Shown piece by piece: positions 1 to 13,584 of a DNA stretch of 64,000 nt. Location: NCBI GenBank assembly GCA_014843695.1, contig CM026386.1, positions 15,891,899 through 15,955,898 on the forward strand. The letters are read 5' to 3'. Numbering within the stretch: the first letter of the stretch is position 1; every line of letters starts with the position of its first letter. The position numbers and the translations under genes are program-made. This DNA comes from Archivesica marissinica (lineage: Eukaryota > Mollusca > Bivalvia > Venerida > Vesicomyidae). The notes under the pieces were generated by a model. It did no database searches. It was not told the DNA's origin and saw only the letters and a program-made list of their open reading frames with translations.

Positions 1-1316
1 AAATGTCGATGGGCACCGTTAATTCATTGATTTATTAGAGTAAATGTCGATGGACACTGTTAATTCGCATATTAATTAGAGTAAATGTCAATGGACACCG
101 TTAATTCATTGATTTATTAGAGTAAATGTCGATGGGCACCGTTAATTCATTGATTTATTAGAGTAAATGTCGATGGGCACCGTTAATTCATTGATTTATT
201 AGAGTAAATGTCGATGGGCACCGTTAATTCATTGATTTATTAGAGTAAATGTCGATGGGCACCGTAATCATGATTATTGTAATGTCGATGGACACTGTTA
301 ATTCACCAATTAATTAGTAAATGTCGATGGGCACCGTTAATTCATTGATTTATTAGAGCAAATGTCGATGGACACCGTTAATTCATTGATTTATTAGAGC
401 AAATGTCGATGGACGCCATTAATTCACCGATTAATTAGAGTAAATGTCAATGGACACTGTTAATTCACCAATTAATTAGTAAATGTCGATGGGCACCGTT
501 AATTCATTGATTTATTAGAGTAAATGTCGATGGGCACCGTTAATCATTGATTTATTAGAGTAAATGTCGATGGACACCGTTATTTCATTGATTTATTAGA
601 GTAAATGTCGATGGGCACCGTTAATTCATTGTTTATTAGAGTAAATGTCGATGGGCACCGTTAATTCATTGATTTATTAGAGTAAAGTCGATGGGCACCG
701 TTAATTCATTGATTATTAGAGTAAATGTCGATGGGCACCGTTAATTCATTGATTTATTAGAGTAAATGTCGATGGACACTGTTAATTCACCAATTAATTA
801 GTAAATGTCGATGGGCACCGTTAATTCATTGATTTATTAGAGTAAATGTCGATGGACACTGTTAATTCACCAATAATTAGTAAATGTCGATGGGCACCGT
901 TAATTCATTGATTTATTAGAGTAAATGTCGATGGACACCGTTAATTCATTGATTTATTAGAGTAAATGTCGATGGGCACCGTTAATTCATTGATTTATTA
1001 GAGTAAATGTCGATGGGCACCGTTAATTCATTGATTTATTAGAGTAAATGTCGATGGGCACCGTTAATTCATTGATTTATTAGAGTAAATGTCGATGGAC
1101 ACTGTTAATTCACCAATTAATTAGTAAATGTCGATGGGCACCGTTAATTCATTGATTTATTAGAGTAAATGTCGATGGGCACCGTTAATTCATTGATTTA
1201 TTAGAGTAAATGTCGATGGACACTGTTAATTCGCATATTAATTAGAGTAAATGTCAATGGACACTTAATTCACAGATTAATTAGAGTAAATGTCGATGGA
1301 CACCGTTAATTAGTCT
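1..1316. repeat. 41-bp satellite array, runs off the left edge
   Basis: About 32 tandem copies of an AT-rich unit of about 41 bp built on aaatgtcgatgggcaccgtt followed by aattcattgatttattagagt. Two monomer forms are interleaved: the main form (gggcaccg...cattgattta) and a shorter one of about 39 bp (ggacactg...caccaattaattagt). Several copies have 1-2 bp deletions. The array is open at position 1, so its full length is unknown. No coding function is visible. Confidence 0.95.
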
Positions 1317-3204
1317 ATCTATAAATGTTCTCATAAAAGGGCAGGAGCTTTTACATGACATACTAGATTTTCTTTAAAAAGGAAGTTTTAACGAAAACAT
1401 GTTGTTTCTCCACAAACTAACATTTATTTTAGTGAATTCAATGTCCATTCCCAGAGTGATTTTTGTACTACAAATTATTTTAATTTAGCCAAGTTCAAAG
1501 GTGTAAGTGTACTGCTGGATACACTGGATGGAAGTACCAGAAGAGTAAATCGGCTCTCTGTTTTGTCCCTATTTGCAAACATGCTCAACTCTAAATAGAT
1601 TCAACAACAGTTATTTCCCTTGTTCTGAATCTTGCTGCCTCTGTCAATAGGAGATCATAGCCCATGGAATATTTGCAAGTGTTAATAACTTCTACATGGT
1701 AATATATACATACATGAGTGATTGTGACGGATGAATACCTCTTTTAATACAGTCTTCTACAATATGTCTGGTTGGTGCAACAAGTACTTGACTAATATAC
1801 TGCAACAAACCGACACTATATGTTTCCACATATATCACTAAGATGAGTTGAATGCAGGTCATGTCATTTTACAGTGACTAACCACTCATTAATCACATGT
1901 AACTGATAAGATTATGCCAATTACATAATTATTCAAGAATGCTATTAGTGAATCATTTTTTGATAATTATTAAAATGTCAATCTAATATAATATGAAATA
2001 GGCAATACCTATGAACGGGGAAAGCCAATAAAGGATTGAAGTCAAGATCAATTACTGAAATAGACGGAATATAACTACATAACCGCCACACCAGCAAGGG
2101 GGTTCACATGTTAGAAAGATTAAGAGGATATTTGTTTGTTTCATTGTATGATCGAATTATATTTCACCGAATGAACATTGAAAGCATTATAGATTTCTAT
2201 GTTCATAAATAAAATATTATTCGATCATTCACTAGAGCAAACAATGGCTGAAAACGTGTTTTATGATAGAAAACGATGCAATCATGCACTAAATGGCGCT
2301 AGGTTTGATTAGACAACCAAAAATGACGCCATAATAGACGTCACAAAGCAAGTCATCAGCAACAATATTTTGTAAGAACATTGATGATACATCAGTTACT
2401 AGTACATGTATATAGATACAATTTGTATTACATATTATTACAGCCCGATTTACTCACAGAATTTGAATAGAGGCGAATCCAGGAAAAAATGTAATTAGTA
2501 CACCATCCCCGGGCAGCAAAGCTGGCCTGGCCGCCCCAGTTAGCCCATCCTAGGGGGGTCCTGAGGCACCCCAGAAAAGGTTAAAAAACTGAATACCAAA
2601 TGGTGTAGTTTCATGGTATCTGTGGTGTAAAATGGAAATTAAGAGGGGTGTCCCAAGTCCCCTGAACACCCACCTAGACACTCCTCTGTTGAACAGAATA
2701 AAAATGATGATAATGAGATACAGATTGGGTTTTCAATGTAGATCTACTTCAAAGATGAATGTACTGGTGTAGTACATCCATTCCGAAATTGCATTTCTAG
2801 TAATTTCAGGGTTCATTCTAGGTCAGAATGTTTGGGAGAAGTGTTCTTTATGGTGTTCTTTAATATACTTCTGCAAAATAGGGTTAAAATGCACAGTACA
2901 ACCATTAAAAAATTTTTTAGGGAGAAGTGGGGCCCCCAGAGGGCGACAATTTCGCCCACATCGCCCTCTAAACTGATCCCTGAATTTGTAATACATGTAC
3001 ATCAAAATTTATTTATTTGCTCATATAATATTCAAAAGATTGTGTATTATGCGATTCACAATCAGAACAAAATAGCACTAAATAAGTCAATAAATATACA
3101 CGAATATACCGTATGCACTGCTGCCGCATGAAATTAGCACAAAACTAACGTTATGTTAGTCCATTGATGAAAATGTATTATTGTATTAGACTAGAGTGCT
3201 TCAA
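1317..3204. other. AT-rich intergenic DNA, no gene recognised
   Basis: No open frame with recognisable protein similarity, no splice-consistent exon and no RNA gene was found. A GC-richer patch at about 2505-2700 and another at about 2930-2990 may be fragments of dispersed repeats, but I cannot name a family. Confidence 0.5.
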
Positions 3205-3258
3205 TATTAGCGTCGCTCATATGGGCAACTGGTAGCAACGATAAATAAATGTGAAACA
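3205..3258 (+). repeat. SINE 3'-tail remnant (family B)
   Basis: The motif gcgtcgctcatatgggcaac followed by tggtagcaacgataaataaa matches two better preserved copies of the same tail in this window (44030-44085 and 47938-47990). Only the 3' end is present here. Confidence 0.6.
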
Positions 3259-3510
3259 CACATTACCAGCATATAGAATATGTAAATAGTAATCACGTTG
3301 AAATGAATTTATTTTGTGAAAATGCTGATTAAATTAAACAGATATCCACATTTCACAATTACATGTATAGACTTTCCCAGTTTAGTGAGCCAGTAGACAG
3401 CAATATATGATTGGCTACTTGTACACATATAAACTACAGTCTGTGGTTGGCTGAATCATAAGATATATACTAAAACATCCGATTGGTTGAATATCAATAA
3501 TCAAAATCTA

Positions 3511-4412
3511 GAAATGCAAGTGGAGAGTTACAGGGTAGACATGAAAGTGGAGAGTTACAGGGTAGAGATGCAAGTGGAGAGATACAGGGTAGAGATGCAA
3601 GTGGAGAGATACAGGGTAGAGATGCAAGTGGAGAGATACAGGGTAGAGATGCAAGTGGAGAGATACAGGGTAGACATGAAAGTGGAGAGTTACAGGGTAG
3701 AGATGCAAGTGGAGAGATACAGGGTAGACATGAAAGTGGAGAGCTACAGGGTAGAGATGCAAGTGGAGAGATACAGGGTAGACATGAAAGTGGAGAGTTA
3801 CAGGGTAGACATGCAAGTGGAGAGATACAGGGTAGACATGCAAGTGGAGAGATACAGGGTAGAGATGCAAGTGAAGAGATACAGGGTAGACAGGCAAGTG
3901 GAGAGATACAGGGTAGACAGGCAAGTGGAGAGATACAGGGTAGAGATGCAAGTGGAGAGATACAGGGTAGACAGGCAAGTGGAGAGATACAGGGTATAGA
4001 TGCAAGTGGAGAGATACAGGGTAGACAGGCAAGTGGAGAGATACAGGGTAGACATGCAAGTGGAGAGATACAGGGTAGACAGGCAAGTGGAGAGATACAG
4101 GGTAGAGATGCAAGTGGAGAGATACAGGGTAGACAGGCAAGTGGAGAGAGATACAGGGTAGACAGGCAAGTGGAGAGATACAGGGTAGAGATGCAAGTGG
4201 AGAGATACAGGGTAGACATGCAAGTGGAGAGATACAGGGTAGAGATGCAAGTGGAGAGATACAGGGTAGACAGGCAAGTGGAGAGATACAGGGTAGACAG
4301 GCAAGTGGAGAGTTACAGGGTAGACATGCAAGTGGAGAGATACAGGGTAGACATGCAAGTGGAGAGATACAGGGTAGACATGCAAGTGGAGAGATGCAGG
4401 GTAGACATGCAA
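3511..4412. repeat. 27-bp minisatellite
   Basis: About 33 tandem copies of agtggagagatacagggtag plus acatgca, with variants gagatgca, acaggca and acatgaa. The period is divisible by three and the unit lacks stops in most frames, so long repetitive open frames exist on both strands (up to 329 codons on the minus strand). The plus frame would give a 9-residue repeat of the type VERYRVDMQ. I see no flanking splice sites, signal peptide or unique coding sequence, so I treat it as non-coding. Confidence 0.9.
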
Positions 4413-5289
4413 GTGTTGACTGGCTGACACAATCAAGCAATCGTAAAGTTGCCATACATGGTCTCTGGTGGGTACCAGAACAATGAATTGTAATCACATT
4501 CCATAATCACACCATTATTTTATACAACTTAATGTTTCTATTTACACTGTACATAAATACTGTATTATACACATCCAATAATATTCAAGTTAGTCACACA
4601 GTTTTACACATGTGAGATGTGATAGACTCACTAACAATGACGTACTATAGACAATAAGCTGAGGTAGTACGTATATACAGTCATCCCTGTACATTCTCTA
4701 ACAATAAAATAAAACATGAAGCCCAATCACGTATCCATGCTAGCATCTACCTCATTCTCTACAATCTCTTTCAAATATTTATTTACAGAATGATATGGAT
4801 ATTACAACATGTTCACAACAGTCACTTGATATATTTCTTTATATCTACGCTGCTACTTCTAGCTAGAACTTCCATTCTGACATAACAATGTCTTATTTTC
4901 TAACATATACTCAATTAATGTACCCAAAGTGTTTTAACATTCAACAGAACTTCACAAAAGAATATAATTTAAACACATTTATACCAATTCAGTAATGGCA
5001 ATATCATCCTTATAACATATTCACAAATCCATGTAATTGAAGATTAATCCAGGGGGACCCACACAGACCTCTTTCTTCCATTATTCCAGCCTCTATATTA
5101 TTGCACTTGTAAGGTGTGTACTGGCAGTATATACAACTGTACACTGTACATATATTGGTATATATCTGTGCATTTACCAATTCTATTATGGCCAGGACAT
5201 ACCCAACATTAACCCAGAATTCAGATGTTCATTTTCAAGATTTTATTGCAACAGTTCATCTTTAATCAATTGTACATTTGGTAATATAC
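4413..5289. other. AT-rich DNA, no gene recognised
   Basis: No supported feature. A 94-codon open frame at 5037-5321 has no recognisable domain and runs into the repeat that follows. Confidence 0.5.
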
Positions 5290-5511
5290 ATCATTTCCTT
5301 GCATATGTCTACTTCCAGTAGTGTTATAGTCACCACAAACTCGGTACATTTCCTTGCATATGTCTACTTCCAGTAGTGCAATAGTCACCACAAACTCGGT
5401 ACATTTCCTTGCATATGTCTACTTCCAGTAGTGTTATAGTCACCACAAACTCGGTACATTTCCTTGCATATGTCTACTTCCAGTAGTGTTATAGTCACCA
5501 CAAACTCGGTA
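5290..5511. repeat. 55-bp tandem repeat, cut by assembly gap
   Basis: Four copies of a 55-bp unit (acatttccttgcatatgtct, acttccagtagtgttatagt, caccacaaactcggt) run directly into the run of N. The true array length is hidden by the gap. The unit is unrelated in sequence to the 55-bp satellite at the right end of the window. Confidence 0.9.
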
Positions 5512-6511
5512 NNNNNNNNNNNNNNNNNNNNNNNNNNNNNNNNNNNNNNNNNNNNNNNNNNNNNNNNNNNNNNNNNNNNNNNNNNNNNNNNNNNNNNNNN
5601 NNNNNNNNNNNNNNNNNNNNNNNNNNNNNNNNNNNNNNNNNNNNNNNNNNNNNNNNNNNNNNNNNNNNNNNNNNNNNNNNNNNNNNNNNNNNNNNNNNNN
5701 NNNNNNNNNNNNNNNNNNNNNNNNNNNNNNNNNNNNNNNNNNNNNNNNNNNNNNNNNNNNNNNNNNNNNNNNNNNNNNNNNNNNNNNNNNNNNNNNNNNN
5801 NNNNNNNNNNNNNNNNNNNNNNNNNNNNNNNNNNNNNNNNNNNNNNNNNNNNNNNNNNNNNNNNNNNNNNNNNNNNNNNNNNNNNNNNNNNNNNNNNNNN
5901 NNNNNNNNNNNNNNNNNNNNNNNNNNNNNNNNNNNNNNNNNNNNNNNNNNNNNNNNNNNNNNNNNNNNNNNNNNNNNNNNNNNNNNNNNNNNNNNNNNNN
6001 NNNNNNNNNNNNNNNNNNNNNNNNNNNNNNNNNNNNNNNNNNNNNNNNNNNNNNNNNNNNNNNNNNNNNNNNNNNNNNNNNNNNNNNNNNNNNNNNNNNN
6101 NNNNNNNNNNNNNNNNNNNNNNNNNNNNNNNNNNNNNNNNNNNNNNNNNNNNNNNNNNNNNNNNNNNNNNNNNNNNNNNNNNNNNNNNNNNNNNNNNNNN
6201 NNNNNNNNNNNNNNNNNNNNNNNNNNNNNNNNNNNNNNNNNNNNNNNNNNNNNNNNNNNNNNNNNNNNNNNNNNNNNNNNNNNNNNNNNNNNNNNNNNNN
6301 NNNNNNNNNNNNNNNNNNNNNNNNNNNNNNNNNNNNNNNNNNNNNNNNNNNNNNNNNNNNNNNNNNNNNNNNNNNNNNNNNNNNNNNNNNNNNNNNNNNN
6401 NNNNNNNNNNNNNNNNNNNNNNNNNNNNNNNNNNNNNNNNNNNNNNNNNNNNNNNNNNNNNNNNNNNNNNNNNNNNNNNNNNNNNNNNNNNNNNNNNNNN
6501 NNNNNNNNNNN
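5512..6511. other. Assembly gap (1000 N)
   Basis: Exactly 1000 N, the usual arbitrary scaffolding gap length, placed between two different tandem arrays. Confidence 0.99.
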
Positions 6512-9500
6512 TGTATGCAAGAGACATTGAAGGAGATATAGTATAGGGGTATCGTTCATGCTTGTAGTATGTATACAAGAGACATTGAAGGAGATATAGT
6601 ATAGGGGTATCGCTCATGCTTGTAGTGTGTATACAAGAGACATTGAAGGAGATATAGTATAGGGGTATCGCTCATGCTTGTAGTGTGTATACAAGAGACA
6701 TTGAAGGAGATATAGTATAGGGGTATCGCTCATGTTTGTAGTGTGTATACAAGAGACATTGAAGGAGATATATTATAGGGGTATCGCTCATGCTTGTAGT
6801 GTGTATACAAGAGACATTGAAGGAGATATAGTATAGGGGTATCGCTCATGCTTGTAGTATGTATACAAGAGACATTGAAGGAGATATAGGATAGGGGTAT
6901 CGCTCATGCTTGTAGTGTGTATACAAGAGACATTGAAGGAGATATAGTATAGGGGTATCGCTCATGCTTGTAGTATGTATACAAGAGACATTGAAGGAGA
7001 TATAGTATAGGGGTATCGCTCATGCTTGTAGTATGTATACAAGAGACATTGAAGGAGATATAGTATAGGGGTATCGCTCATGCTTGTAGTATGTATACAA
7101 GAGACATTGAAGGAGATATAGTATAGGGGTATCGCTCATGCTTGTAGTATGTATACAAGAGACATTGAAGGAGATATAGTATAGGGGTATCGCTCATGCT
7201 TGTAGTATGTATACAAGAGACATTGAAGGAGATATAGTATTGGGGTATCGCTCATGCTTGTAGTATGTATACAAGAGACATTGAAGGATATAGTATAGGG
7301 GTATCGCTCATGCTTGTAGTGTGTATACAAGATACATTGAAGGAGATATAGTATAGGGGTATCGCTCATGCTTGTAGTATGTATACAAGATACATTGAAG
7401 GAGATATAGTATAGGGGTATCGCTCATGCTTGTAGTGTGTATACAAGAGACATTGAAGGAGATATAGTATAGGGGTATCGCTCATGCTTGTAGTATGTAT
7501 ACAAGAGACATTGAAGGATATATAGTATAGTGGTATCGCTCATGCTTGTAGTGTGTATACAAGATACATTGAAGGAGATATAGTATAGGGGTATCGCTCA
7601 TGCGTGTAGTGTGTATACAAGATACATTGAAGGAGATATAGTATAGGGGTATCGCTCATGCTTGTAGTATGCATACAAGATACATTGAAGGAGATATATC
7701 ATAGGGGTATCGCTCATGCTTGTAGTGTGTATACAAGAGACATTGAAGGAGGTATATCATAGGGGTATCGCTCATGCTTGTAGTATGTATACAAGAGACA
7801 TTGAAGGAGATATAGTATAGGGGTATCGCTCATGCTTGTAGTATGTATACAAGAGACATTGAAGGAGATATGGTATAGGGGTATCGCTCATGCTTGTAGT
7901 ATGTATACAAGAGACATTGAAGGAGATATAGTATAGGGGTATCGCTCCTGCCTGTAGTATGTATACAAGATACATTGAAGGAGATATATTATAGGGGTAT
8001 CGCTCATGCTTGTAGTGTGTATGCAAGAGACATTGAAGGAGATTTATTATAGTGGTATCGCTCATGCTTGTAGTATGTATACAAGAGACATTGAAGGAGA
8101 TATAGTATATGGGTACCGCTCATGCTTGTAGTATGTATACAAGAGACATTGAAGGATATTTATTATAGGGGTATCGCTCATGCTTGTAGTGTGTATGCAA
8201 GAGACATTGAAGGAGATTTATTATAGGGGTATCGCTCATGCTTGTAGTGTGTATGCAAGAGACATTAAAGGAGATATAGTATAGGGGTATCGCTCAAGCT
8301 TGTAGTATCTATACAAGAGACATTGAAGGAGATACAGGATAGGGGTATCGCTCATGCTTGCAGTGTGTATACAAGAGACATTGAAGGAGATATAGTATAG
8401 GGGTATCGCTCATGCTTGTAGTATGTATACAAGAGACATTGAAGGAGATATAGTATAGGGGTACCGCTCATGCTTGTAGTATGTATACAAGAGACATTGA
8501 AGGAGATATAGTATTGGTGTATCGCTCATGCTTGCAGTATGTATACAAGAGACATTGAAGGAGATATAGTATAGGGGTATCACTCATGCTTGTAGTATGT
8601 ATACAAGAGACATTGAAGGAGATATAGTATAGGGGTATCACTCATGCTTGTAGAATGTATACAAGAGACATTGAAGGAGATATAGTATTGGTGTATCGCT
8701 CATGCTTGCAGTATGTATACAAGAGACATTGAAGGATATATAGTATAGGGGTATCGCTCATGCTTGCAGTATGTATACAAGATACATTGAAGGAGATATA
8801 TTATAGGGGTATCGCTCCTGCTTGTAGTATGTATACAAGATACATTGAAGGAGATATAGTATAGGGGTATCGCTCATACTTGTAGTGTGTATACAAGAGA
8901 CATTGAAGGAGATATAGTATAGGTGTATGTCTTATGCTTGTAGTATGTATACAAGATAACCTGAAGAAGATATAGTATAGGTGTATCGCTCATGCTTGTA
9001 GTATGTATACAAGATACCTTAAAGGAGATATATTATAGGGGTATCGATCATGCTTGTAGTGTGTATGCAAGAGACATTGAAGGAGATATAGTATAGGGGT
9101 ATCTTTCATGCTTGTAGTGTGTATGCAAGAGACATTGAAGGAGATATAGCATAGGGGTTTCGCTCATGCTTGTAGTGTGTATGCAAGAGACATTGAAGGA
9201 GATATAGTATAGGGGTATCGCTCATGCTTGTAGGGTGTATACAAGAGACATTGAAGGAGATATAGCATAGGGGTATCACTCATGCTTGTAGTGTGTATAC
9301 AAGATACATTGAAGGAGATATAGTATAGTGGTATCGCTCATGCTTGTAGTGTGTTTACAAGATACATTGAAGGAGATATAGTATAGGGGTATCGCTCATG
9401 CTTGTAGTATGTATACAAGATAAATTGAAGGAGATATAGTATAGGGGTATCGCTCATGCTTGTAGTGTGTATACAAGATACATTGAAGGAGATAGAGTAT

Positions 9501-12500
9501 AGTGGTATCTCTCATGCTTGTAGTATGTATACAAGATACATTGAAGAATGTATAGTATAGTGGTATCGCTCATGCTTGTAGTGTGTATACAAGATACATT
9601 GAAGGAGATATAGTATAGGGGTATCGCTCATGCGTGTAGTGTGTATACAAGATACATTGAAGGAGATATAGTATAGGGGTATCGCTCATGCTTGTAGTAT
9701 GCATACAAGATACATTGAAGGAGATATATCATAGGGGTATCGCTCATGCTTGTAGTGTGTATACAAGAGACATTGAAGGAGGTATATCATAGGGGTATCG
9801 CTCATGCTTGTAGTATGTATACAAGAGACATTGAAGGAGATATAGTATAGGGGTATCGCTCATGCTTGTAGTATGTATACAAGAGACATTGAAGGAGATA
9901 TGGTATAGGGGTATCGCTCATGCTTGTAGTATGTATACAAGAGACATTGAAGGAGATATAGTATAGGGGTATCGCTCCTGCCTGTAGTATGTATACAAGA
10001 TACATTGAAGGAGATATATTATAGGGGTATCGCTCATGCTTGTAGTGTGTATGCAAGAGACACTGAAGGAGATTTATTATAGTGGTATCGCTCATGCTTG
10101 TAGTATGTATACAAGAGACATTGAAGGAGATATAGTATATGGGTACCGCTCATGCTTGTAGTATGTATACAAGAGACATTGAAGGATATTTATTATAGGG
10201 GTATCGCTCATGCTTGTAGTGTGTATGCAAGAGACATTGAAGGAGATATAGTATAGGGGTATCGCTCATGCTTGTAGTATGTATACAAGAGACATTGAAG
10301 GAGATACAGGATAGGGGTATCGCTCATGCTTGCAGTGTGTATACAAGAGACATTGAAGGAGATATGGTATAGGGGTATCGCTCATGCTTGTAGTATGTAT
10401 ACAAGAGACATTGAAGGAGATATAGTATAGGGGTACCGCTCATGCTTGTAGTATGTATACAAGAGACGTTGAAGTAGATATAGTATTGGTGTATCGCTCA
10501 TGCTTGCAGTATGTATACAATAGACATTGAAGGAGATATAGTATAGGGGTATCACTCATGCTTGTAGTATGTATACAAGAGACATTGAAGGAGATATAGT
10601 ATTGGTGTATCGCTCATGCTTGCAGTATGTATACAAGATACATTGCAGGAGATATAGTATAGGGGTATCGCTCATGCTTGTAGTATGTATACAAGAGACA
10701 TTGAAGGAGATTTAGAATAGGGGTATCGATCATGCTTGTAGTATGTATACAAGAGACATTGGAAGATATATAGTATAGGGGTCATCGCTTATGCTTGTAG
10801 TATGAATACAAGAGACATTGAAGGAGATATAGTATAGGGGTATCGCTCATGCTTGTAGTATGTATACAAGAGACATTGAAGGAGATATAGTATAGGGGTA
10901 CCCCTCATGCTTGTAGTATGTATACAAGATACAATGAAGGAGATATAGTATAGGGGTATCGCTCATGCTTGTAGTATGTATGCAAGATACAATGAAGGAG
11001 ATATAGTATAGGGGTATCGCTCATGCTTGTAGTATGTATACAAGATACAATGAAGGAGATATATTATAGTGGTATCGCTCCTGCTTGTAGTGTGTATACA
11101 ATAGACATTGAAGGAGATATAGGATAGGGGTATCGCTCATGCTTGTAGTATGTATACAAGATACATTGAAGAATGTATAGTATAGTGGTATCGCTCATGC
11201 TTGTAGTGTGTATACAAGATACATTGAAGGAGATATAGTATAGGGGTATCGCTCATGCGTGTAGTGTGTATACAAGATACATTGAAGGAGATATAGTATA
11301 GGGGTATCGCTCATGCTTGTAGTATGCATACAAGATACATTGAAGGAGATATATCATAGGGGTATCGCTCATGCTTGTAGTGTGTATACAAGAGACATTG
11401 AAGGAGGTATAGCATAGGGGTATCGCTCATGCTTGTAGTATGTATACAAGAGACATTGAAGGAGATATAGTATAGGGGTATCGCTCATGCTTGTAGTATG
11501 TATACAAGAGACATTGAAGGAGATATAGTATAGGGGTATCGCTCATGCTTGTAGTATGTATACAAGAGACATTGAAGGAGATATAGTATAGGGGTATCGC
11601 TCATGCTTGTAGTATGTATACAAGATACATTGAAGGAGATATAGTATAGGGGTATCGCTCATGCTTGTAGTGTGTATGCAAGAGACATTGAAGGAGATTT
11701 ATTATAGGGGTATCGCTCATGCTTGTAGTATGTATACAAGAGACATTGAAGGAGATATAGTATAGGGGTACCGCTCATGCTTGTAGTATGTATACAAGAG
11801 ACATTGAAGGATATTTATTATAGGGGTATCGCTCATGCTTGTAGTGTGTATGCAAGAGACATTGAAGGAGATATAGTATAGGGGTATCGCTCAAGCTTGT
11901 AGTATGTATACAAGAGACATTGAAGGAGATACAGGATAGGGGTATCGCTCATGCTTGCAGTGTGTATACAAGAGACATTGAAGGAGATATGGTATAGGGG
12001 TATCGCTCATGCTTGTAGTATGTATACAAGAGACATTGAAGGAGATATAGTATAGGGGTACCGCTCATGCTTGTGGTATGTATACAAGAGACGTTGAAGG
12101 AGATATAGTATTGGTGTATCGCTCATGCTTGCAGTATGTATACAAGAGACATTGAAGGAGATATAGTATAGGGGTATCACTCATGCTTGTAGTATGTATA
12201 CAAGAGACATTGAAGGAGATATAGTATTGGTGTATCGCTCATGCTTGCAGTATGTATACAAGATACATTGCAGGAGATATAGTATAGGGGTATCGCTCAT
12301 GCTTGTAGTATGTATACAAGAGACATTGAAGGAGATTTAGAATAGGGGTATCGCTCCTGCTTGTAGTATGTATACAAGATACATTGAAGGAGATATAGTA
12401 TAGGGGTATCGCTCATGCTTGTAGTATGTATACAAGATACATTGAAGGAGATATAGTATAGGGGTATCGATCATGCTTGTAGTATGTATACAAGAGACAT

Positions 12501-13580
12501 TGGAAGATATATAGTATAGGGGTCATCGCTTATGCTTGTAGTATGAATACAAGAGACATTGAAGGAGATATAGTATAGGGGTATCGCTCATGCGTGTAGT
12601 ATGTGTACAAGAGACATTGAAGGAGATATAGTATAGGGGTACCCTTCATGCTTGTAGTATGTATACAAGATACAATGAAGGAGATATAGTATAGGGGTAT
12701 CGCTCATGCTTGTAGTATGTATACAAGATACAATGAAGGAGATATATTATAGTGGTATCGCTCCTGCTTGTAGTGTGTATACAATAGACATTGAAGGAGA
12801 TATAGGATAGGGGTATCGCTCATGCTTGTAGTATGTATACAAGATACAATGAAGGATATATAGTATAGGGGTATCGCTCCTGCGTGTAGTATGTATACAA
12901 GATACATTGAAGAAGATATAGGATATGGGTATCGCTCCTGCTTGTAGTGTGCATACAAGAGACATTGAAGGAGATATAGTATAGGGGTATCGCTCCTGCT
13001 TGTAGTGTGTATACAAGAGACATTGAAGGATATATAGTATAGGGGTATCGCTCATGCTTGTAGTATGTATATAAGAGACATTGAAGGAGATATAGTATAG
13101 GGGTATCGCTCATGCTTGTAGTACGTATACACGCGACATTGAAGGAGATATATTATAGGGGTATCGCTCCTGCTTGTAGTATGTATACAAGAGACATTGA
13201 AGGAGATATAGTATAGGGGTATCGATCATGCTTGTAGTATGTATACATGAGCCATTGAAGGAGATATAGTATAGGGGTATCGCTCATGCTTGTAGTATGT
13301 ATGCAAGAGACATTGAAGGAGATATAGCATAGGGGTATCGCTCATGCTTGTAGTATGTATACAAGAGACATTGAAGGAGATATAGTATAGGGGTATCGCT
13401 CCTGCTTGTAGTATGTATATAAGCGACATTGAAGGAGATATATTATAGGGGTATCGCTCCTGCTTGTAGTATGTATACAAGAGACATTGAAGGAGATATA
13501 GTATAGGGGTATCGATCATGCTTGTAGTATGTATACATGAGCCATTGAAGGAGATATAGTATAGGGGTATCGCTCCTGCT
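6512..13580. repeat. 58-bp satellite array with higher-order repeats
   Basis: Roughly 120 tandem copies of a 58-bp unit (tgtatacaagagacattgaa, ggagatatagtataggggta, tcgctcatgcttgtagtg). Monomer variants recur in the same order: the block at 7740-8065 is repeated almost perfectly at 9770-10095, an offset of 2030 bp = 35 monomers, and again from about 11394 (offset 1624 bp = 28 monomers). The right end abuts the LINE remnant at about 13580. Minus-strand open frames in the array are only a consequence of the rare stop codons in the monomer. Confidence 0.95.
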
Positions 13581-13584
13581 TGTA

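Noticed and set aside
5385..6617. Open frames spanning the first N gap
   Set aside because: They are open only because N is not read as stop; the real ends are satellite sequence.
7136..13519. Minus-strand frames (MSDTPILYLLQCLLYT type)
   Set aside because: Translation of the 58-bp satellite monomer.
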